Shown: piece by piece, positions 28,970 to 37,599 of the stretch
How positions within the stretch are numbered: the first letter of the stretch is position 1
Layout: each line of letters opens with the position of its first letter
Source: Agarivorans sp. Toyoura001
GTDB taxonomy: Bacteria; Pseudomonadota; Gammaproteobacteria; Enterobacterales; Celerinatantimonadaceae
Reading direction: 5' to 3'
DNA: 64,000 nt
Assembly: GCF_005405585.1 (NCBI RefSeq)
Contig: NZ_BJEQ01000015.1
Location: 1 to 64,000 of the forward strand
Program-made: the position numbers and the translations under genes
The notes under the pieces: model-generated
What the model saw: only the letters and a program-made list of their open reading frames with translations
What the model was told of the DNA's origin: nothing
Database searches by the model: none

Positions 28970-29162
28970 CGTTAGCTAAAGTCATTTAAAAACTGTATTT
29001 GGCGGCTCTTGGTTGCACAATAAATCCATTATCTATTGATATCTCTCAATATTTTTTCGCTAACCTGCGCTTATAGCGATATCGCCCTTACAGATGGTTG
29101 GTTGATATAAATGAGCAAAAACAGCAGCTTAAGTTCAAGCTATGAGCTTACAGCTCAATTCC

Positions 29163-29176
29163 TTGATCTGGATCAC
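29163..29176. promoter_or_regulatory. FNR-like binding site
   Basis: TTGATctggATCAC matches the FNR consensus TTGAT-N4-ATCAA at 9 of the 10 defined bases. The inner part is also similar to a CRP half-site pattern, so the regulator is uncertain. Confidence 0.4.
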
Positions 29177-29258
29177 GTATCGGTTGACTTTAAGTGAGCT
29201 CGATCTAGTTTCTTGTGATTGAAAAGGAAAATACTTGCATCAAGAAAACGCTATCATT

Positions 29259-29365
29259 ACTCTATTTTTATCGCGCCAAGGATTGGAGCGGTATCGAAAG
29301 AAATAAGATCTGACCTTTGTTGACCGACAGAAAAACTGGAGAAGCGATTGCTTCTCCTTTTTTTT
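29259..29365 (+). ncRNA. Candidate small RNA (unrecognised)
   Basis: A transcript starting near 29264 after TATCAT (29252-29257) or near 29270 after TACTCT (29258-29263, with TTGCAT 29235-29240 at 17 nt) would end at the strong terminator at 29365. That gives a small RNA of about 100 nt. It does not resemble Spot 42, RyhB, FnrS, GcvB or CyaR as I know them. The promoter elements are weak, so this is only a proposal. Confidence 0.3.
29338..29365 (+). terminator. Strong Rho-independent terminator
   Basis: GGAGAAGC (29338-29345) and GCTTCTCC (29350-29357) form a perfect 8-bp stem with a GATT loop, followed by eight T. On the minus strand the stem is followed by AGTTTTT, so it may also serve the GNAT gene that ends at 29378. 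Confidence 0.85.
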
Positions 29366-29377
29366 GTGAAAAATTAC

Positions 29378-29788
29378 TTAGCGCAGTGGTTTCGACATTT
29401 TCACGTAGTCTACACCGTGTTTATCAAATACCTCACTGGTCACGCTGAAACCCAAACCTTGATAAAAGCTAATCGCGCTGCAGCGAGCGTCAAACCAAAA
29501 TAGTTCCAGCATGGTGGATTGCTGTAGTGCAACTAAATGTAGCAACATATGGCTGCCAAAGCCCTTGCTTTGATGTTCAGCTAAACACGCAAATTTACGC
29601 AAGCGAATATGCTTATTTTCTACAAATAAAGATGCCACCATGATGAGTTTTCCGTCCAGCCAGCCACCGTAATGTTGGCCAGTGGCATCTTCGGCCACAC
29701 GGCAAAATGCTTGGTCATGATCTGGCCAAAGTACCTGCTGACGAATGTCTAAGGTTTGCTCTGCGTCTATGCGAGTAATAGTTATCAT
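29378..29788 (-). CDS. GNAT-family N-acetyltransferase
   Basis: 136 residues. The acetyl-CoA motif appears as EHQSKGFGSHMLLHL (about residues 68-82), a variant of the usual Q/RxxGxG/A. ISFYQGLGF near residue 105 is the typical C-terminal part of the fold. Substrate is unknown. The start overlaps the fabV stop by 4 bp, so it is translated from the fabV mRNA. Confidence 0.85.
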   Translation of the reverse strand: MITITRIDAEQTLDIRQQVLWPDHDQAFCRVAEDATGQHYGGWLDGKLIMVASLFVENKHIRLRKFACLAEHQSKGFGSHMLLHLVALQQSTMLELFWFDARCSAISFYQGLGFSVTSEVFDKHGVDYVKMSKPLR

Positions 29789-30978
29789 GGCTGTAGTTTT
29801 TCTAATTCACTCATATCAACACTTTGTTGGTAGTTAATACCCTCTACAGCAAAGCCATTCAGGCGCATAAAGGCAGCTTTGTACCCACTAAAATCAGTGA
29901 GTTGTTTAAAATTAGCTGGGCTTATCGCGTTATAACGTTGATCGATTTGTTGCTGAACTTGAGTGCTGAGCTCTAGATCATCGATGCGGATTTGCTTAAG
30001 GCTATCAAGGCGTACTTGGCCATCTTCAGGGTATAGGTGTTGGCTAAACAAGCGGTAAGCTTGCTCAATACATTCTTCATGAATACCGAGCTCTTTCATC
30101 ACTTGGTAGAGCAAGGCGATGTAAGGTGACATCACCGGGATATATACACTGGCTTTGGTGACTAAGGCTTTACAAACACAAGCGTAGGCATGGCCATTGA
30201 GCTGCTTGTTGAGTTGAGTGTCTAACTCTTGTGCGGTGGCGTGCAGGTGCTGTTTTGCGCGGCCGATGGTACCGTCACGATATATTGCTGCAGTGCGCTC
30301 TGGCCCAACGTAGGAGTAGGCTATGGTATTGCACGCTTCGGCTAGCACGTCTGCTTGCTGTAAGGCATCTATCCAGTTTCGCCATTCATCGCCACCCATG
30401 ACTTTGGTAGTGGCTTCTACTTCTTCGGTATTGGCTACCTCAACGGATTGCGCTTCTAGTTGTTCTGTTTCCAAATTGATGCTGTAACCATGCATCGCTT
30501 TGTCGGTTGTTTTGAGTACCGATTGCCACACTCCTGACGCCGTTTTTCGCTTGCCGGTGGCAAGGCTATAAATCACTAAGTCCACTTTGCCACCAAACTG
30601 ATTTTTGATGTAGACAATGACTTGCTCACGCATGGCTGGGTTAAACGCATCGCCTACAAAGTTTTTGGCTATTAAACCTCGTTGCTCGGCTAATTCTCTG
30701 CAGTAGATATTGTTGTACCAACCGGCGCTACCCACGCCTTTTTCACTAGGGCCGCGTTCAAAAGATACCCCAATGGTGTCAGCACCTCCGCCAACAGCGA
30801 GGGCAAGTCTTGAGGCTAAACCAAAGCCAGAAGACGCACCCAATATCAGTACTTTTTTGGCGCCATTAAAAGGCGCTTGTTGCTGAATATAATCGGCTTG
30901 CTGCTGAAGATAGGCTTTACATCCAGGGGGATGGCAATTACGCGCTACGTTACCGCTTAGCTGCGGAGAAATTAGCAT
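29785..30978 (-). CDS. fabV: Enoyl-[acyl-carrier-protein] reductase FabV
   Basis: NADH-dependent reductase of the last step of fatty acid elongation, and a triclosan-resistant alternative to FabI. 397 residues. The nucleotide-binding VLILGASSGFGLASRLAL is near residue 44, and the catalytic Y-x8-K motif (YRDGTIGRAK) begins near residue 233. The N-terminal GNVARNCHPPGC is typical of the family. The start has TTGGAG 6 nt upstream. GNAT follows with overlap. FabV is usual in Vibrio and related bacteria. Confidence 0.96.
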   Translation of the reverse strand: MLISPQLSGNVARNCHPPGCKAYLQQQADYIQQQAPFNGAKKVLILGASSGFGLASRLALAVGGGADTIGVSFERGPSEKGVGSAGWYNNIYCRELAEQRGLIAKNFVGDAFNPAMREQVIVYIKNQFGGKVDLVIYSLATGKRKTASGVWQSVLKTTDKAMHGYSINLETEQLEAQSVEVANTEEVEATTKVMGGDEWRNWIDALQQADVLAEACNTIAYSYVGPERTAAIYRDGTIGRAKQHLHATAQELDTQLNKQLNGHAYACVCKALVTKASVYIPVMSPYIALLYQVMKELGIHEECIEQAYRLFSQHLYPEDGQVRLDSLKQIRIDDLELSTQVQQQIDQRYNAISPANFKQLTDFSGYKAAFMRLNGFAVEGINYQQSVDMSELEKLQP

Positions 30979-31079
30979 GATGGCTCCAAGAATAGGGTCG
31001 TAGAAGATCCAGTGTAGCGTACTTTATCGGCGGAAATCGCAATCAATATCAAGCTAAGTTTGCTCAGTACGTTGCGAGT

Positions 31080-32723
31080 TTACAGCGACTCTTGAATGGC
31101 TAGCGGTTTGGTCTTTCGTTTGCGTTGCGCTTTCTGCTGATACATGGTCATGTCGGCGCGATAAAACAGTTGCTCAGGGTCTTGGCATTCGTCAGTTGTG
31201 GCACAACCAAAGCTGATCCCACTATGCGCTGAGCCATTGAGCTGGACTATTTTATCGGCAATGGCGAGTTTTTCGTCCATGTCGCTGCGGTTTAAATGTA
31301 TAGAAAAGGCGGCAAATTCGTCTCCGCCGATACGGAATAACTGCACTTTTTCTGTTAGCACCATGCTCAGCGCTTCCGCCACCAGTTTAATCAGCTTGTC
31401 ACCTTCTTGGTGGCCAGATTGATCATTAATACTTTTTAAGTAATCGATATCGACTAAGGCTAAGCATGTAGATTGGCTGTCGGTAAATTCAATATTGTTT
31501 ACGTACTCATTAAATGCGTAGCGGTTTTTTAGATTGGTGAGTGCATCGAGGCGCGCGGCATCACGTTCTTGATTGAGCTGTTGAGTGACCAGCAACGATT
31601 CTAAAGTGAGCCGTTTAAACTTGTAGTGTAAAGCTAAAGACATAAACAGGGTGCTAAGTACGCAGCTAATAATTACCGAGAGATCAGCAGCCAATAGGGT
31701 TGTGCTATTTTTTGGCACCATAGACATAGTGAGTAGCATGGCTGGAATCAGCAGCAATAACGTCGATAGAATAAACATTTGAGCTTGTTTTGAACCCTGG
31801 CGCCAGCACTGCAGCGCGCTGGCTAAGGCTAACGAGATCCATAACACAACTACGCTATAAATCAGCACCACCGCATAATTAACCCAAATGGCAGCAATGG
31901 GGACGGCAATAATACTCAGCCCCACAATATAGCGGCTGGCATGCCATAGTCGTGGAGCGTACTTTTCTAAGTTGAGAAATCGGCTATAGAACAACACGCT
32001 AAATACCGGAATCGCTAAAATGGGTAACAGGTGGATGCTGAGTAGTTTGATGTGAAAGAGGTGTACCCCAACATGAAAGATAAACCCCAACGATAAGGTA
32101 ATTGAAAACAAATAAGTGCTGAAATAAGCAAACACCCTATCTTGTTGCACTAAACCTACCGCCCCATTGTAAATAGCTAGAATGAGCAGGGCCCCTAAAC
32201 AGAGAGTAATAACACTGGCTCGCCAATGATAAAGCTGGGTCATTTCAGATTTTAGGCCAAAACTCAGTTGCGGCTGGTCGGTATAGTACTGGCTGGAGAT
32301 ACGAGTAATCAGCCAATAACCGCCTAAAGTGGGCGTATCTATGTGTCGCGCATAGCTGAATAGGTAGTCGTAGGAATGCAAATAACCACTGCTCAGGTGG
32401 CGAATTTGATTACCTTCTGAATACAAGTAATAGTCGATGTTTTCTATTACTGGTCCCTCTACATTGGTGATCCATTGATTGGGCTCTGTAATATTCAATT
32501 TTTTAACTAACCAGTAGCTCCCACCGGTGAGGCTTACCCGCTCTGCTTTGTTTAGTTTGTTTAACCAAAGCGGAATATCGCTGTAACGATGCGGCAATAC
32601 TTGCTGGTCTTCTGCATAATAGATCTGTTGCGAACTAGCACTGAAAGGAGCAGCAGATAGCGATGGCGCAAAGGCCACAAGTGCCGCTATAACTAGCGTA
32701 AGTAAACATCTAAGAAAAGACAT
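31080..32723 (-). CDS. 7TM-DISM-type diguanylate cyclase
   Basis: 547 residues from ATG 32723. A longer reading from 32771 adds 16 residues ahead of the signal peptide, so I prefer the shorter one. No strong ribosome site supports either. After the signal peptide (residues 1-24, RCLLTLVIAALVAFAPSLSA) comes a periplasmic domain of about 150 residues like 7TMR-DISMED2, then seven hydrophobic segments and a GGDEF domain with intact FRIGGDEFAAF near residue 463. No RxxD inhibitory site is visible. The product would make c-di-GMP in response to a carbohydrate-type or other extracellular ligand (family knowledge). Confidence 0.85.
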   Translation of the reverse strand: MSFLRCLLTLVIAALVAFAPSLSAAPFSASSQQIYYAEDQQVLPHRYSDIPLWLNKLNKAERVSLTGGSYWLVKKLNITEPNQWITNVEGPVIENIDYYLYSEGNQIRHLSSGYLHSYDYLFSYARHIDTPTLGGYWLITRISSQYYTDQPQLSFGLKSEMTQLYHWRASVITLCLGALLILAIYNGAVGLVQQDRVFAYFSTYLFSITLSLGFIFHVGVHLFHIKLLSIHLLPILAIPVFSVLFYSRFLNLEKYAPRLWHASRYIVGLSIIAVPIAAIWVNYAVVLIYSVVVLWISLALASALQCWRQGSKQAQMFILSTLLLLIPAMLLTMSMVPKNSTTLLAADLSVIISCVLSTLFMSLALHYKFKRLTLESLLVTQQLNQERDAARLDALTNLKNRYAFNEYVNNIEFTDSQSTCLALVDIDYLKSINDQSGHQEGDKLIKLVAEALSMVLTEKVQLFRIGGDEFAAFSIHLNRSDMDEKLAIADKIVQLNGSAHSGISFGCATTDECQDPEQLFYRADMTMYQQKAQRKRKTKPLAIQESL

Positions 32724-32853
32724 AAGCGTTTGTATCGACCATCCTTGTACCCACAAAACTGTCATTAGCATAGAGGAAAGCGCCGCTAATGATAAGTGCT
32801 GTTATCAATAGTTGCTGATGCTACCATTTTTATTGATTTTTGTATCACTAGAT

Positions 32854-32887
32854 ATAAAAAAGCCCCTGTTGCTTAAGTAAAAGGGGC
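32854..32887 (-). terminator. Terminator of the peroxiredoxin-reductase operon
   Basis: On the minus strand GCCCCT (32887-32882) and AGGGGC (32867-32862) form a stem followed by TTTTTTTAT. It lies 25 nt beyond the stop of the disulfide reductase gene. Confidence 0.8.
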
Positions 32888-32911
32888 AATGTACTTGTTA
32901 GATGAATTGGA

Positions 32912-34384
32912 TTAGCTACCTACTCCACACTCCATACAAGCATCAATCATTTCTGGGCCAAGGTGCAGCTTAGCGTTTAAGTCACGTAGTGCGGTGCGCA
33001 CTCCTTCTTCAATCACCGGGTGATAAAATGGCATATCTAACATTTGTGATACGGTCATTTTTGCCTGATGCGCCCAAGCTAATAAGTGAGCTAAGTGTTC
33101 AGCGTTAGGGCCAATGATTTCGGCACCTAAGAAGCGTCCGGTACCTTGTTCGCCATAAAGGTGAGCGATACCTTTATTAACTAACATCACGCGGCTACGC
33201 CCTTGGTTTTCAAAGCTCACAGCGCCTACTTCAAAACAGCCACAGTTACCTAGGCGCTTTTCAATATCGCGGTAGCTCTCGCCAACCATCGCAATTTGCG
33301 GGTCACTAAATACCGCAGCAATAGAGCTACGGCGCAGGCCTGCTCGTATGTCGTTGCCTCTGCCGGCATTATCGCCAGCAATTTTGCCTTGGTCTGCGGC
33401 TTCGTGTAACAAAGGAATTTGGTTGCTGGCATCACCGGCAATAAAAATATTGCTGAGTGAGGTTTGCAAGGTGTAGTGGTCGGCTACCGGTACACCTCGT
33501 TGATCCAGTTGAATATCGAGTTTGTCTAAACCAAGCTTATCGGTATTAGGTTTGCGACCAGTTGCAGCAACTAAGTAATCTACTTCGGTTTCAACAGTGT
33601 CGCCTTGCTTATCAATATAGCGAAGCTTTACGCCCTGTTCGCTGCGTTCAATGAGCTCTACCTTGGCATCAGAATCTAAGTAAAACTCTTCGCTATAAGT
33701 GGTATTGGCGTAGTCGGTTAAGGTTGGATCTGTTAGTGGGCCTACCGCACCGCCAACGCCAAACATTAGCACTTTTACTCCCAAGCGATGTAAGGCTTGG
33801 CCAAGTTCTAGTCCAATAACACCTGGGCCAAATACTGCTACTGATTCTGGTAGGCTGTCCCACTCAAAAATGTCGTCGTTAACTAACAAACGATCACCTA
33901 ATTCAGCCCAGGGTGCGGGGAATGCTGGGCGAGAACCACTGGCTATAACGATGCGTTTAGCTTCTACAATCGTGGAGCCGCCATCTGAGTGACTCACATT
34001 GAGGTGGTGCTGGTCTATAAAGTCGGCATAACCATCTAGTTTGTGCTCAGGGTCAATGCCTTCCACCGACTCTAATACAAATCCTACAAAGCGATCGCGT
34101 TCGGCTTTTACGCGTTGCATTACCGCATGTCCATCAATTTGCGGTTTACCAAGGTTTACCCCAAATTGGGCTGACTTTTCATATTGATGCGCATTTTCAG
34201 CCGCGGCGATCAGTAGTTTACTCGGCATACAGCCCACTCGCGCACAGGTAGTGCCGTAAGGACCAGCCTCAATCATTAATACTGAATCAGTATGCTCTTT
34301 AGCGGCTCGATAAGCTGCAAGGCCAGCAGTTCCGCCACCGATCACAGCAACATCTACAGTTTTTTTAGCGCGTATATTAGACAT
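32912..34384 (-). CDS. FAD-dependent disulfide reductase, dihydrolipoyl-dehydrogenase-like, with C-terminal CxxC
   Basis: 490 residues of the class I pyridine nucleotide-disulfide oxidoreductase family. FAD-binding VIGGGTAGLAA is at residues 14-24. The redox pair is Cys47 and Cys52 in TTCARVGCMPSK. The NAD(P) site FGPGVIGLELG is near 192, the second FAD motif IFIAGDAS near 316, and the active-site FYHPVIEEG near 455. The last eight residues CMECGVGS add a second cysteine pair (Cys483, Cys486), unlike ordinary lipoamide dehydrogenases and reminiscent of mercuric reductase or large thioredoxin reductases. It lies 74 nt behind the Prx-Grx gene, so its likely job is to supply electrons for peroxide defence (inference). 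Confidence 0.85.
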   Translation of the reverse strand: MSNIRAKKTVDVAVIGGGTAGLAAYRAAKEHTDSVLMIEAGPYGTTCARVGCMPSKLLIAAAENAHQYEKSAQFGVNLGKPQIDGHAVMQRVKAERDRFVGFVLESVEGIDPEHKLDGYADFIDQHHLNVSHSDGGSTIVEAKRIVIASGSRPAFPAPWAELGDRLLVNDDIFEWDSLPESVAVFGPGVIGLELGQALHRLGVKVLMFGVGGAVGPLTDPTLTDYANTTYSEEFYLDSDAKVELIERSEQGVKLRYIDKQGDTVETEVDYLVAATGRKPNTDKLGLDKLDIQLDQRGVPVADHYTLQTSLSNIFIAGDASNQIPLLHEAADQGKIAGDNAGRGNDIRAGLRRSSIAAVFSDPQIAMVGESYRDIEKRLGNCGCFEVGAVSFENQGRSRVMLVNKGIAHLYGEQGTGRFLGAEIIGPNAEHLAHLLAWAHQAKMTVSQMLDMPFYHPVIEEGVRTALRDLNAKLHLGPEMIDACMECGVGS

Positions 34385-34458
34385 GGTTACTACCTTTAAA
34401 AATACCAGCGAATGGGAAAGTACAGGCGAGTAGACCGACTCGCCTGAGTTTTTATTGC

Positions 34459-35187
34459 TTACGCTAAGTAAGCTTCTAAGTCGTCACTGCCGCCAATGTG
34501 CTTACCGTCTACAAATATTTGTGGAACAGTGCTGCGACCGCTTAGTGCTTTTAGGCTTACGCTGGTGGCGTCGGTGCCTAATACTACTTCTTCAAAAGAT
34601 AAACCTTTGGCTTTAAGTAAGTCTTTGGCTTTTGCACAGAATGGGCAGCCTGGTTTAGTAATAATGCTAATGGCTGCAGGTTTCTTGGCATCGGCATTAA
34701 TGTAGTTAAGCATGGTATCTGCGTCTGATACTTCAAACGGGTCGCCCGCTACGTCAGCTTCAATGAACATTTTTTCGATAACACCATTTTTCACCAACAT
34801 TGAGTAGCGCCAGCTGCGCTTGCCAAAGCCTAGGTCAGCTTTGTCTACTAACATGCCCATGCCTTCGCTGAATTCACCATTGCCGTCTGGCACTACAGTG
34901 ATGTTTTCAGCTTCTTGGTCGGCTAACCAAGCATTCATTACAAAGGTATCGTTTACGCTTAAACAAACAATCTCATCAACGCCATTTTCTTTTAATACAC
35001 CGGCTAGCTCGTTGTAGCGTGGTAAGTGAGTTGATGAACAGGTTGGAGTAAATGCACCTGGTAAAGCAAATACTACAACGGTTTTGTCTTTAAATAGTTG
35101 CTCGGTAGTAATGTCTACCCATGCATCGTTTTGACGAGTATGGAAAGTGACACTTGGAATGGTTTGGCCTTCGCGATTCTCTAACAT
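34459..35187 (-). CDS. Peroxiredoxin-glutaredoxin hybrid protein
   Basis: Reduces hydrogen peroxide with glutathione. 242 residues: an N-terminal Prx5-type domain with peroxidatic Cys50 in GAFTPTCSSTHLPRY, and a C-terminal glutaredoxin domain with the redox motif KPGCPFC near residue 180 and TVPQIFVDGKHIGGSDDL. ATG 35187 is chosen because GGAG lies 6 nt before it. A TTG four codons upstream would overlap that ribosome site. An OxyR operator and promoter lie upstream, and a disulfide reductase gene follows in the same operon. A similar prx-reductase pair is known in Vibrio next to oxyR; no oxyR is seen here. Confidence 0.95.
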   Translation of the reverse strand: MLENREGQTIPSVTFHTRQNDAWVDITTEQLFKDKTVVVFALPGAFTPTCSSTHLPRYNELAGVLKENGVDEIVCLSVNDTFVMNAWLADQEAENITVVPDGNGEFSEGMGMLVDKADLGFGKRSWRYSMLVKNGVIEKMFIEADVAGDPFEVSDADTMLNYINADAKKPAAISIITKPGCPFCAKAKDLLKAKGLSFEEVVLGTDATSVSLKALSGRSTVPQIFVDGKHIGGSDDLEAYLA

Positions 35188-35233
35188 AATGTTCTCCAAA
35201 AGTTTTAATAAGTTGTTTCCGTTTGATGTAGCT

Positions 35234-35262
35234 AGTATCGATTTTTACGTGCAATAAGTAAA
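35234..35262 (-). promoter_or_regulatory. Promoter of the peroxiredoxin operon
   Basis: On the minus strand TTTACT (35262-35257), a 17-nt spacer and GATACT (35239-35234). The -35 box is weak and touches the OxyR operator, as expected for an OxyR-activated promoter. Confidence 0.6.
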
Positions 35263-35299
35263 AACGATTGAATCTATTTTTATGATAGCCTTCAACTAT
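35263..35299. promoter_or_regulatory. OxyR operator upstream of the Prx-Grx gene
   Basis: The OxyR consensus is ATAG-N7-CTAT-N7-ATAG-N7-CTAT. Here AACG (35263-35266), CTAT (35274-35277), ATAG (35285-35288) and CTAT (35296-35299) occur at exactly the right spacing. Three tetramers are perfect and the fourth matches 2 of 4. The site lies next to the -35 box of the operon promoter. Confidence 0.7.
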
Positions 35300-35454
35300 C
35301 AAAGTGGATATCCAAGCATTTGCTTGCCAAGCATAGTGCTGAAATAAGGATTTTGAGGAGTGAGTTTAGAAAATACTGATGATATTTTTGTTATTGATCA
35401 ATTTAGCTAAGTGCTTTTAGTTAGTGATGGTAAGCGATTGAATTACAGTGGTAA

Positions 35455-36312
35455 TCAGCTATCGAGCTCGCCACTTTGAATTCGCTCGCTACGGGCGCGT
35501 AGATACTCAATGGTAAATAGCAACATAGCGGAAATGATAATGAGTAAGGTCGCTACCGCGAGTATGGTGGGATTAATTTGCTCACGTAAGCCAGAGAACA
35601 TTTGTCGAGGAATTGTTCTCTGTTCCGGGCCGGCTAAAAAGAGCACCACCACCACTTCATCAAAAGAAGTAATAAAGGCAAATAAAGCACCAGAGATAAC
35701 ACCTGGACGAATGAGCGGCATGATCACCTTGAAAAATGTCATGGTAGGGCGCGCTCCCAAGCCTAACGAAGCATTCACCAAAGAATAGTCAAAGCCCGAC
35801 AACGCGGCATTTACGGTGATTAACACAAAAGGTGTACCGAGTGCTGCGTGAGCAAGAATCACCCCCAGATAAGAGCCCGCCAAATTGAGTTGGCTATAAA
35901 AGAAATACATACCTGCTGCGGTAATAATCAGCGGCACAATCATTGGCGAGAGCAAAATCGCCATCCACAACTTTTGCCAAGGCATGGCGGGGTTGCTTAA
36001 ACCAATCGCGGCTAAGGTGCCTAATACAGTGGCAATAAGGGTGGCAAAAATACCAATGATGAAGCTGTTCTTAATCGCTAGCAACCACTTGTCATCATGC
36101 CAGATTTCGGCGTACCACTTGAGCGAATAAGCTTCTGGTTCTAAGGCCAGCATGCCTTCGGTAAAGCTGAAAAAGGGTTCTACATTAAACGACAGGGGAA
36201 TAATCACTAAGATAGGCAGCATCAAAAAAGCCAGTACCAGCAAAGAACAAAAACGTAAGCCGTAGTGAGCTAGTATGTGCCAAAAGGTGAAGTACTTCGG
36301 ATAGCTTTTCAT
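35455..36312 (-). CDS. ABC transporter permease, PotC-like
   Basis: 285 residues with six membrane segments, first at about 15-40. The inner-membrane permease signature SLGLGARPTMTFFKVIMPLIRPG lies near residues 177-199, beginning with the EAA-like loop that docks on the ATPase. It belongs to the second permease of spermidine/putrescine-type importers. It is last of four genes and starts 2 nt after the first permease gene. Substrate is a polyamine or similar compound by family only. Confidence 0.88.
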   Translation of the reverse strand: MKSYPKYFTFWHILAHYGLRFCSLLVLAFLMLPILVIIPLSFNVEPFFSFTEGMLALEPEAYSLKWYAEIWHDDKWLLAIKNSFIIGIFATLIATVLGTLAAIGLSNPAMPWQKLWMAILLSPMIVPLIITAAGMYFFYSQLNLAGSYLGVILAHAALGTPFVLITVNAALSGFDYSLVNASLGLGARPTMTFFKVIMPLIRPGVISGALFAFITSFDEVVVVLFLAGPEQRTIPRQMFSGLREQINPTILAVATLLIIISAMLLFTIEYLRARSERIQSGELDS

Positions 36313-36314
36313 GC

Positions 36315-37556
36315 TTAGCCCAACTTAATGTTATTCACGCCCACTAGGCGGTCGTAGATCCAATACAAGGCAATAATCAGTGCCAGCAATAAGGAGCCCA
36401 AGGCTGCGGCTAACTCCCAGTTGTTCGACGACTGCATGTGGAAGGCAATAATGTTAGAAATCATCTGCCCATCGGTACCCCCTACAATGGCTGGGGTAAT
36501 GTAATAACCAATGGAAATAATAAATACCAGCAAGGCGCCTGCGCTAACTCCCGGTACGGTCATTGGTAGGTAAATTTTTATAAAGGCTGGTATGGGTCTC
36601 GCGCCTAACGACAAGGCTGCACGTAAGTAGCTGGGGTCAATATTTTTCATCACGCTATATAGCGGCAAAATCATGAAGGGCAGCAAAATATGGGTCATAG
36701 CGATAATGGTGGCCGCTTGGGTATATAGCAGCTCAAAGGGCTCATCAATCAAGCCCAGCGACTGTAAGCTTGAGTTGAGCACGCCATTAGTTTGTAAAAT
36801 GGCAATCCATGAGGTGGTTCGCACCAAAAGCGAGGTCCAAAATGGCAGTAGTACCAGCACCATCAGCCGATTAGCTATTTTGCTAGGTGCAGTGGCCAGG
36901 TAATAAGCCAATGGATAGGCTAGCAGCGCGGTTAACAAGGTGATGTAAATGGCTATCTTTAAGCTTTTCCAATAAAGCTTTAAGTAAATTTGGGTATCGC
37001 GTTGCTCAATCTCTCCTGCGGGATTACGTTTTAAATCGAAAGTAGTGAGGTAATAGCTATCGGTGAATGGCTGACCAGCCCGTTTAACTGCGCGCCATAG
37101 GTCAATGTTATGCCATTTTTTTGAGTAACTCAGTAATACGCTATCGCCATTTTCTTGTAACTCTTCTAAGGTTGTTTTCTTTAGCTTTCGCGCGCTTGAT
37201 TTAATCAAGCTAGAGCTGCCGGGTTTAAGTCGGTTTACCTCTTCGGCTAATTTACCAGAGAGCCGCTGTTTGGATAAATCTTGTAACTCAATCGCAAATT
37301 GCTGCAAAGCTGCTGATGGCGGAAGAGCATCGCCCGCTTCATCCCAGTTTTTTAGCTCAGCTAAACTCAGTGGTATCAGTTGGCTAACCGTAGGGTGGTA
37401 AACGCTGCGGTACAACATGGTGGCAATCGGTGAAATAAAGGTGATGAAGATAAACACCAACAGCGGCAGGGTAAACAACAACAATAAGCGCTTTTTACGA
37501 TTAAGCAGCCGCTTACTCTCGAGTATTTCTTCAACGCTTAGGCTGTTGTTATTCAT
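36315..37556 (-). CDS. ABC transporter permease, PotB-like, with long periplasmic loop
   Basis: 413 residues from ATG 37556, which has GAAGGTGA directly upstream. A TTG at 37574 would add six residues and overlap that ribosome site. Membrane segment 1 lies at about residues 23-47. Then about 150 hydrophilic residues come before segment 2 near 202, far longer than in E. coli PotB. The EAA loop SLGARPIPAFIKIYLPMTVPG lies near 325. The long loop probably faces the periplasm and may contact the binding protein (inference). It forms an operon with the binding protein gene upstream and the PotC-like gene downstream. Confidence 0.87.
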   Translation of the reverse strand: MNNNSLSVEEILESKRLLNRKKRLLLLFTLPLLVFIFITFISPIATMLYRSVYHPTVSQLIPLSLAELKNWDEAGDALPPSAALQQFAIELQDLSKQRLSGKLAEEVNRLKPGSSSLIKSSARKLKKTTLEELQENGDSVLLSYSKKWHNIDLWRAVKRAGQPFTDSYYLTTFDLKRNPAGEIEQRDTQIYLKLYWKSLKIAIYITLLTALLAYPLAYYLATAPSKIANRLMVLVLLPFWTSLLVRTTSWIAILQTNGVLNSSLQSLGLIDEPFELLYTQAATIIAMTHILLPFMILPLYSVMKNIDPSYLRAALSLGARPIPAFIKIYLPMTVPGVSAGALLVFIISIGYYITPAIVGGTDGQMISNIIAFHMQSSNNWELAAALGSLLLALIIALYWIYDRLVGVNNIKLG

Positions 37557-37599
37557 CTTCACCTTCAATTTCAACTAGGGTTACTGGCGTAGCTTGCGC

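Larger units (their letters stand above)
28970..29377. other. 408-nt intergenic region with FNR-like site and orphan terminator
   Basis: No protein gene is supported between rsmJ and the GNAT gene. The region holds an FNR-like inverted repeat (29163-29176), possible promoter elements near 29235-29263 and a strong plus-strand terminator (29338-29365) about 370 nt after the rsmJ stop. That distance suggests an independent short transcript. Confidence 0.7.

Noticed and set aside
35188-35199. TTG start four codons upstream in the Prx-Grx gene
   Set aside because: It overlaps the GGAG ribosome site that serves ATG 35187.
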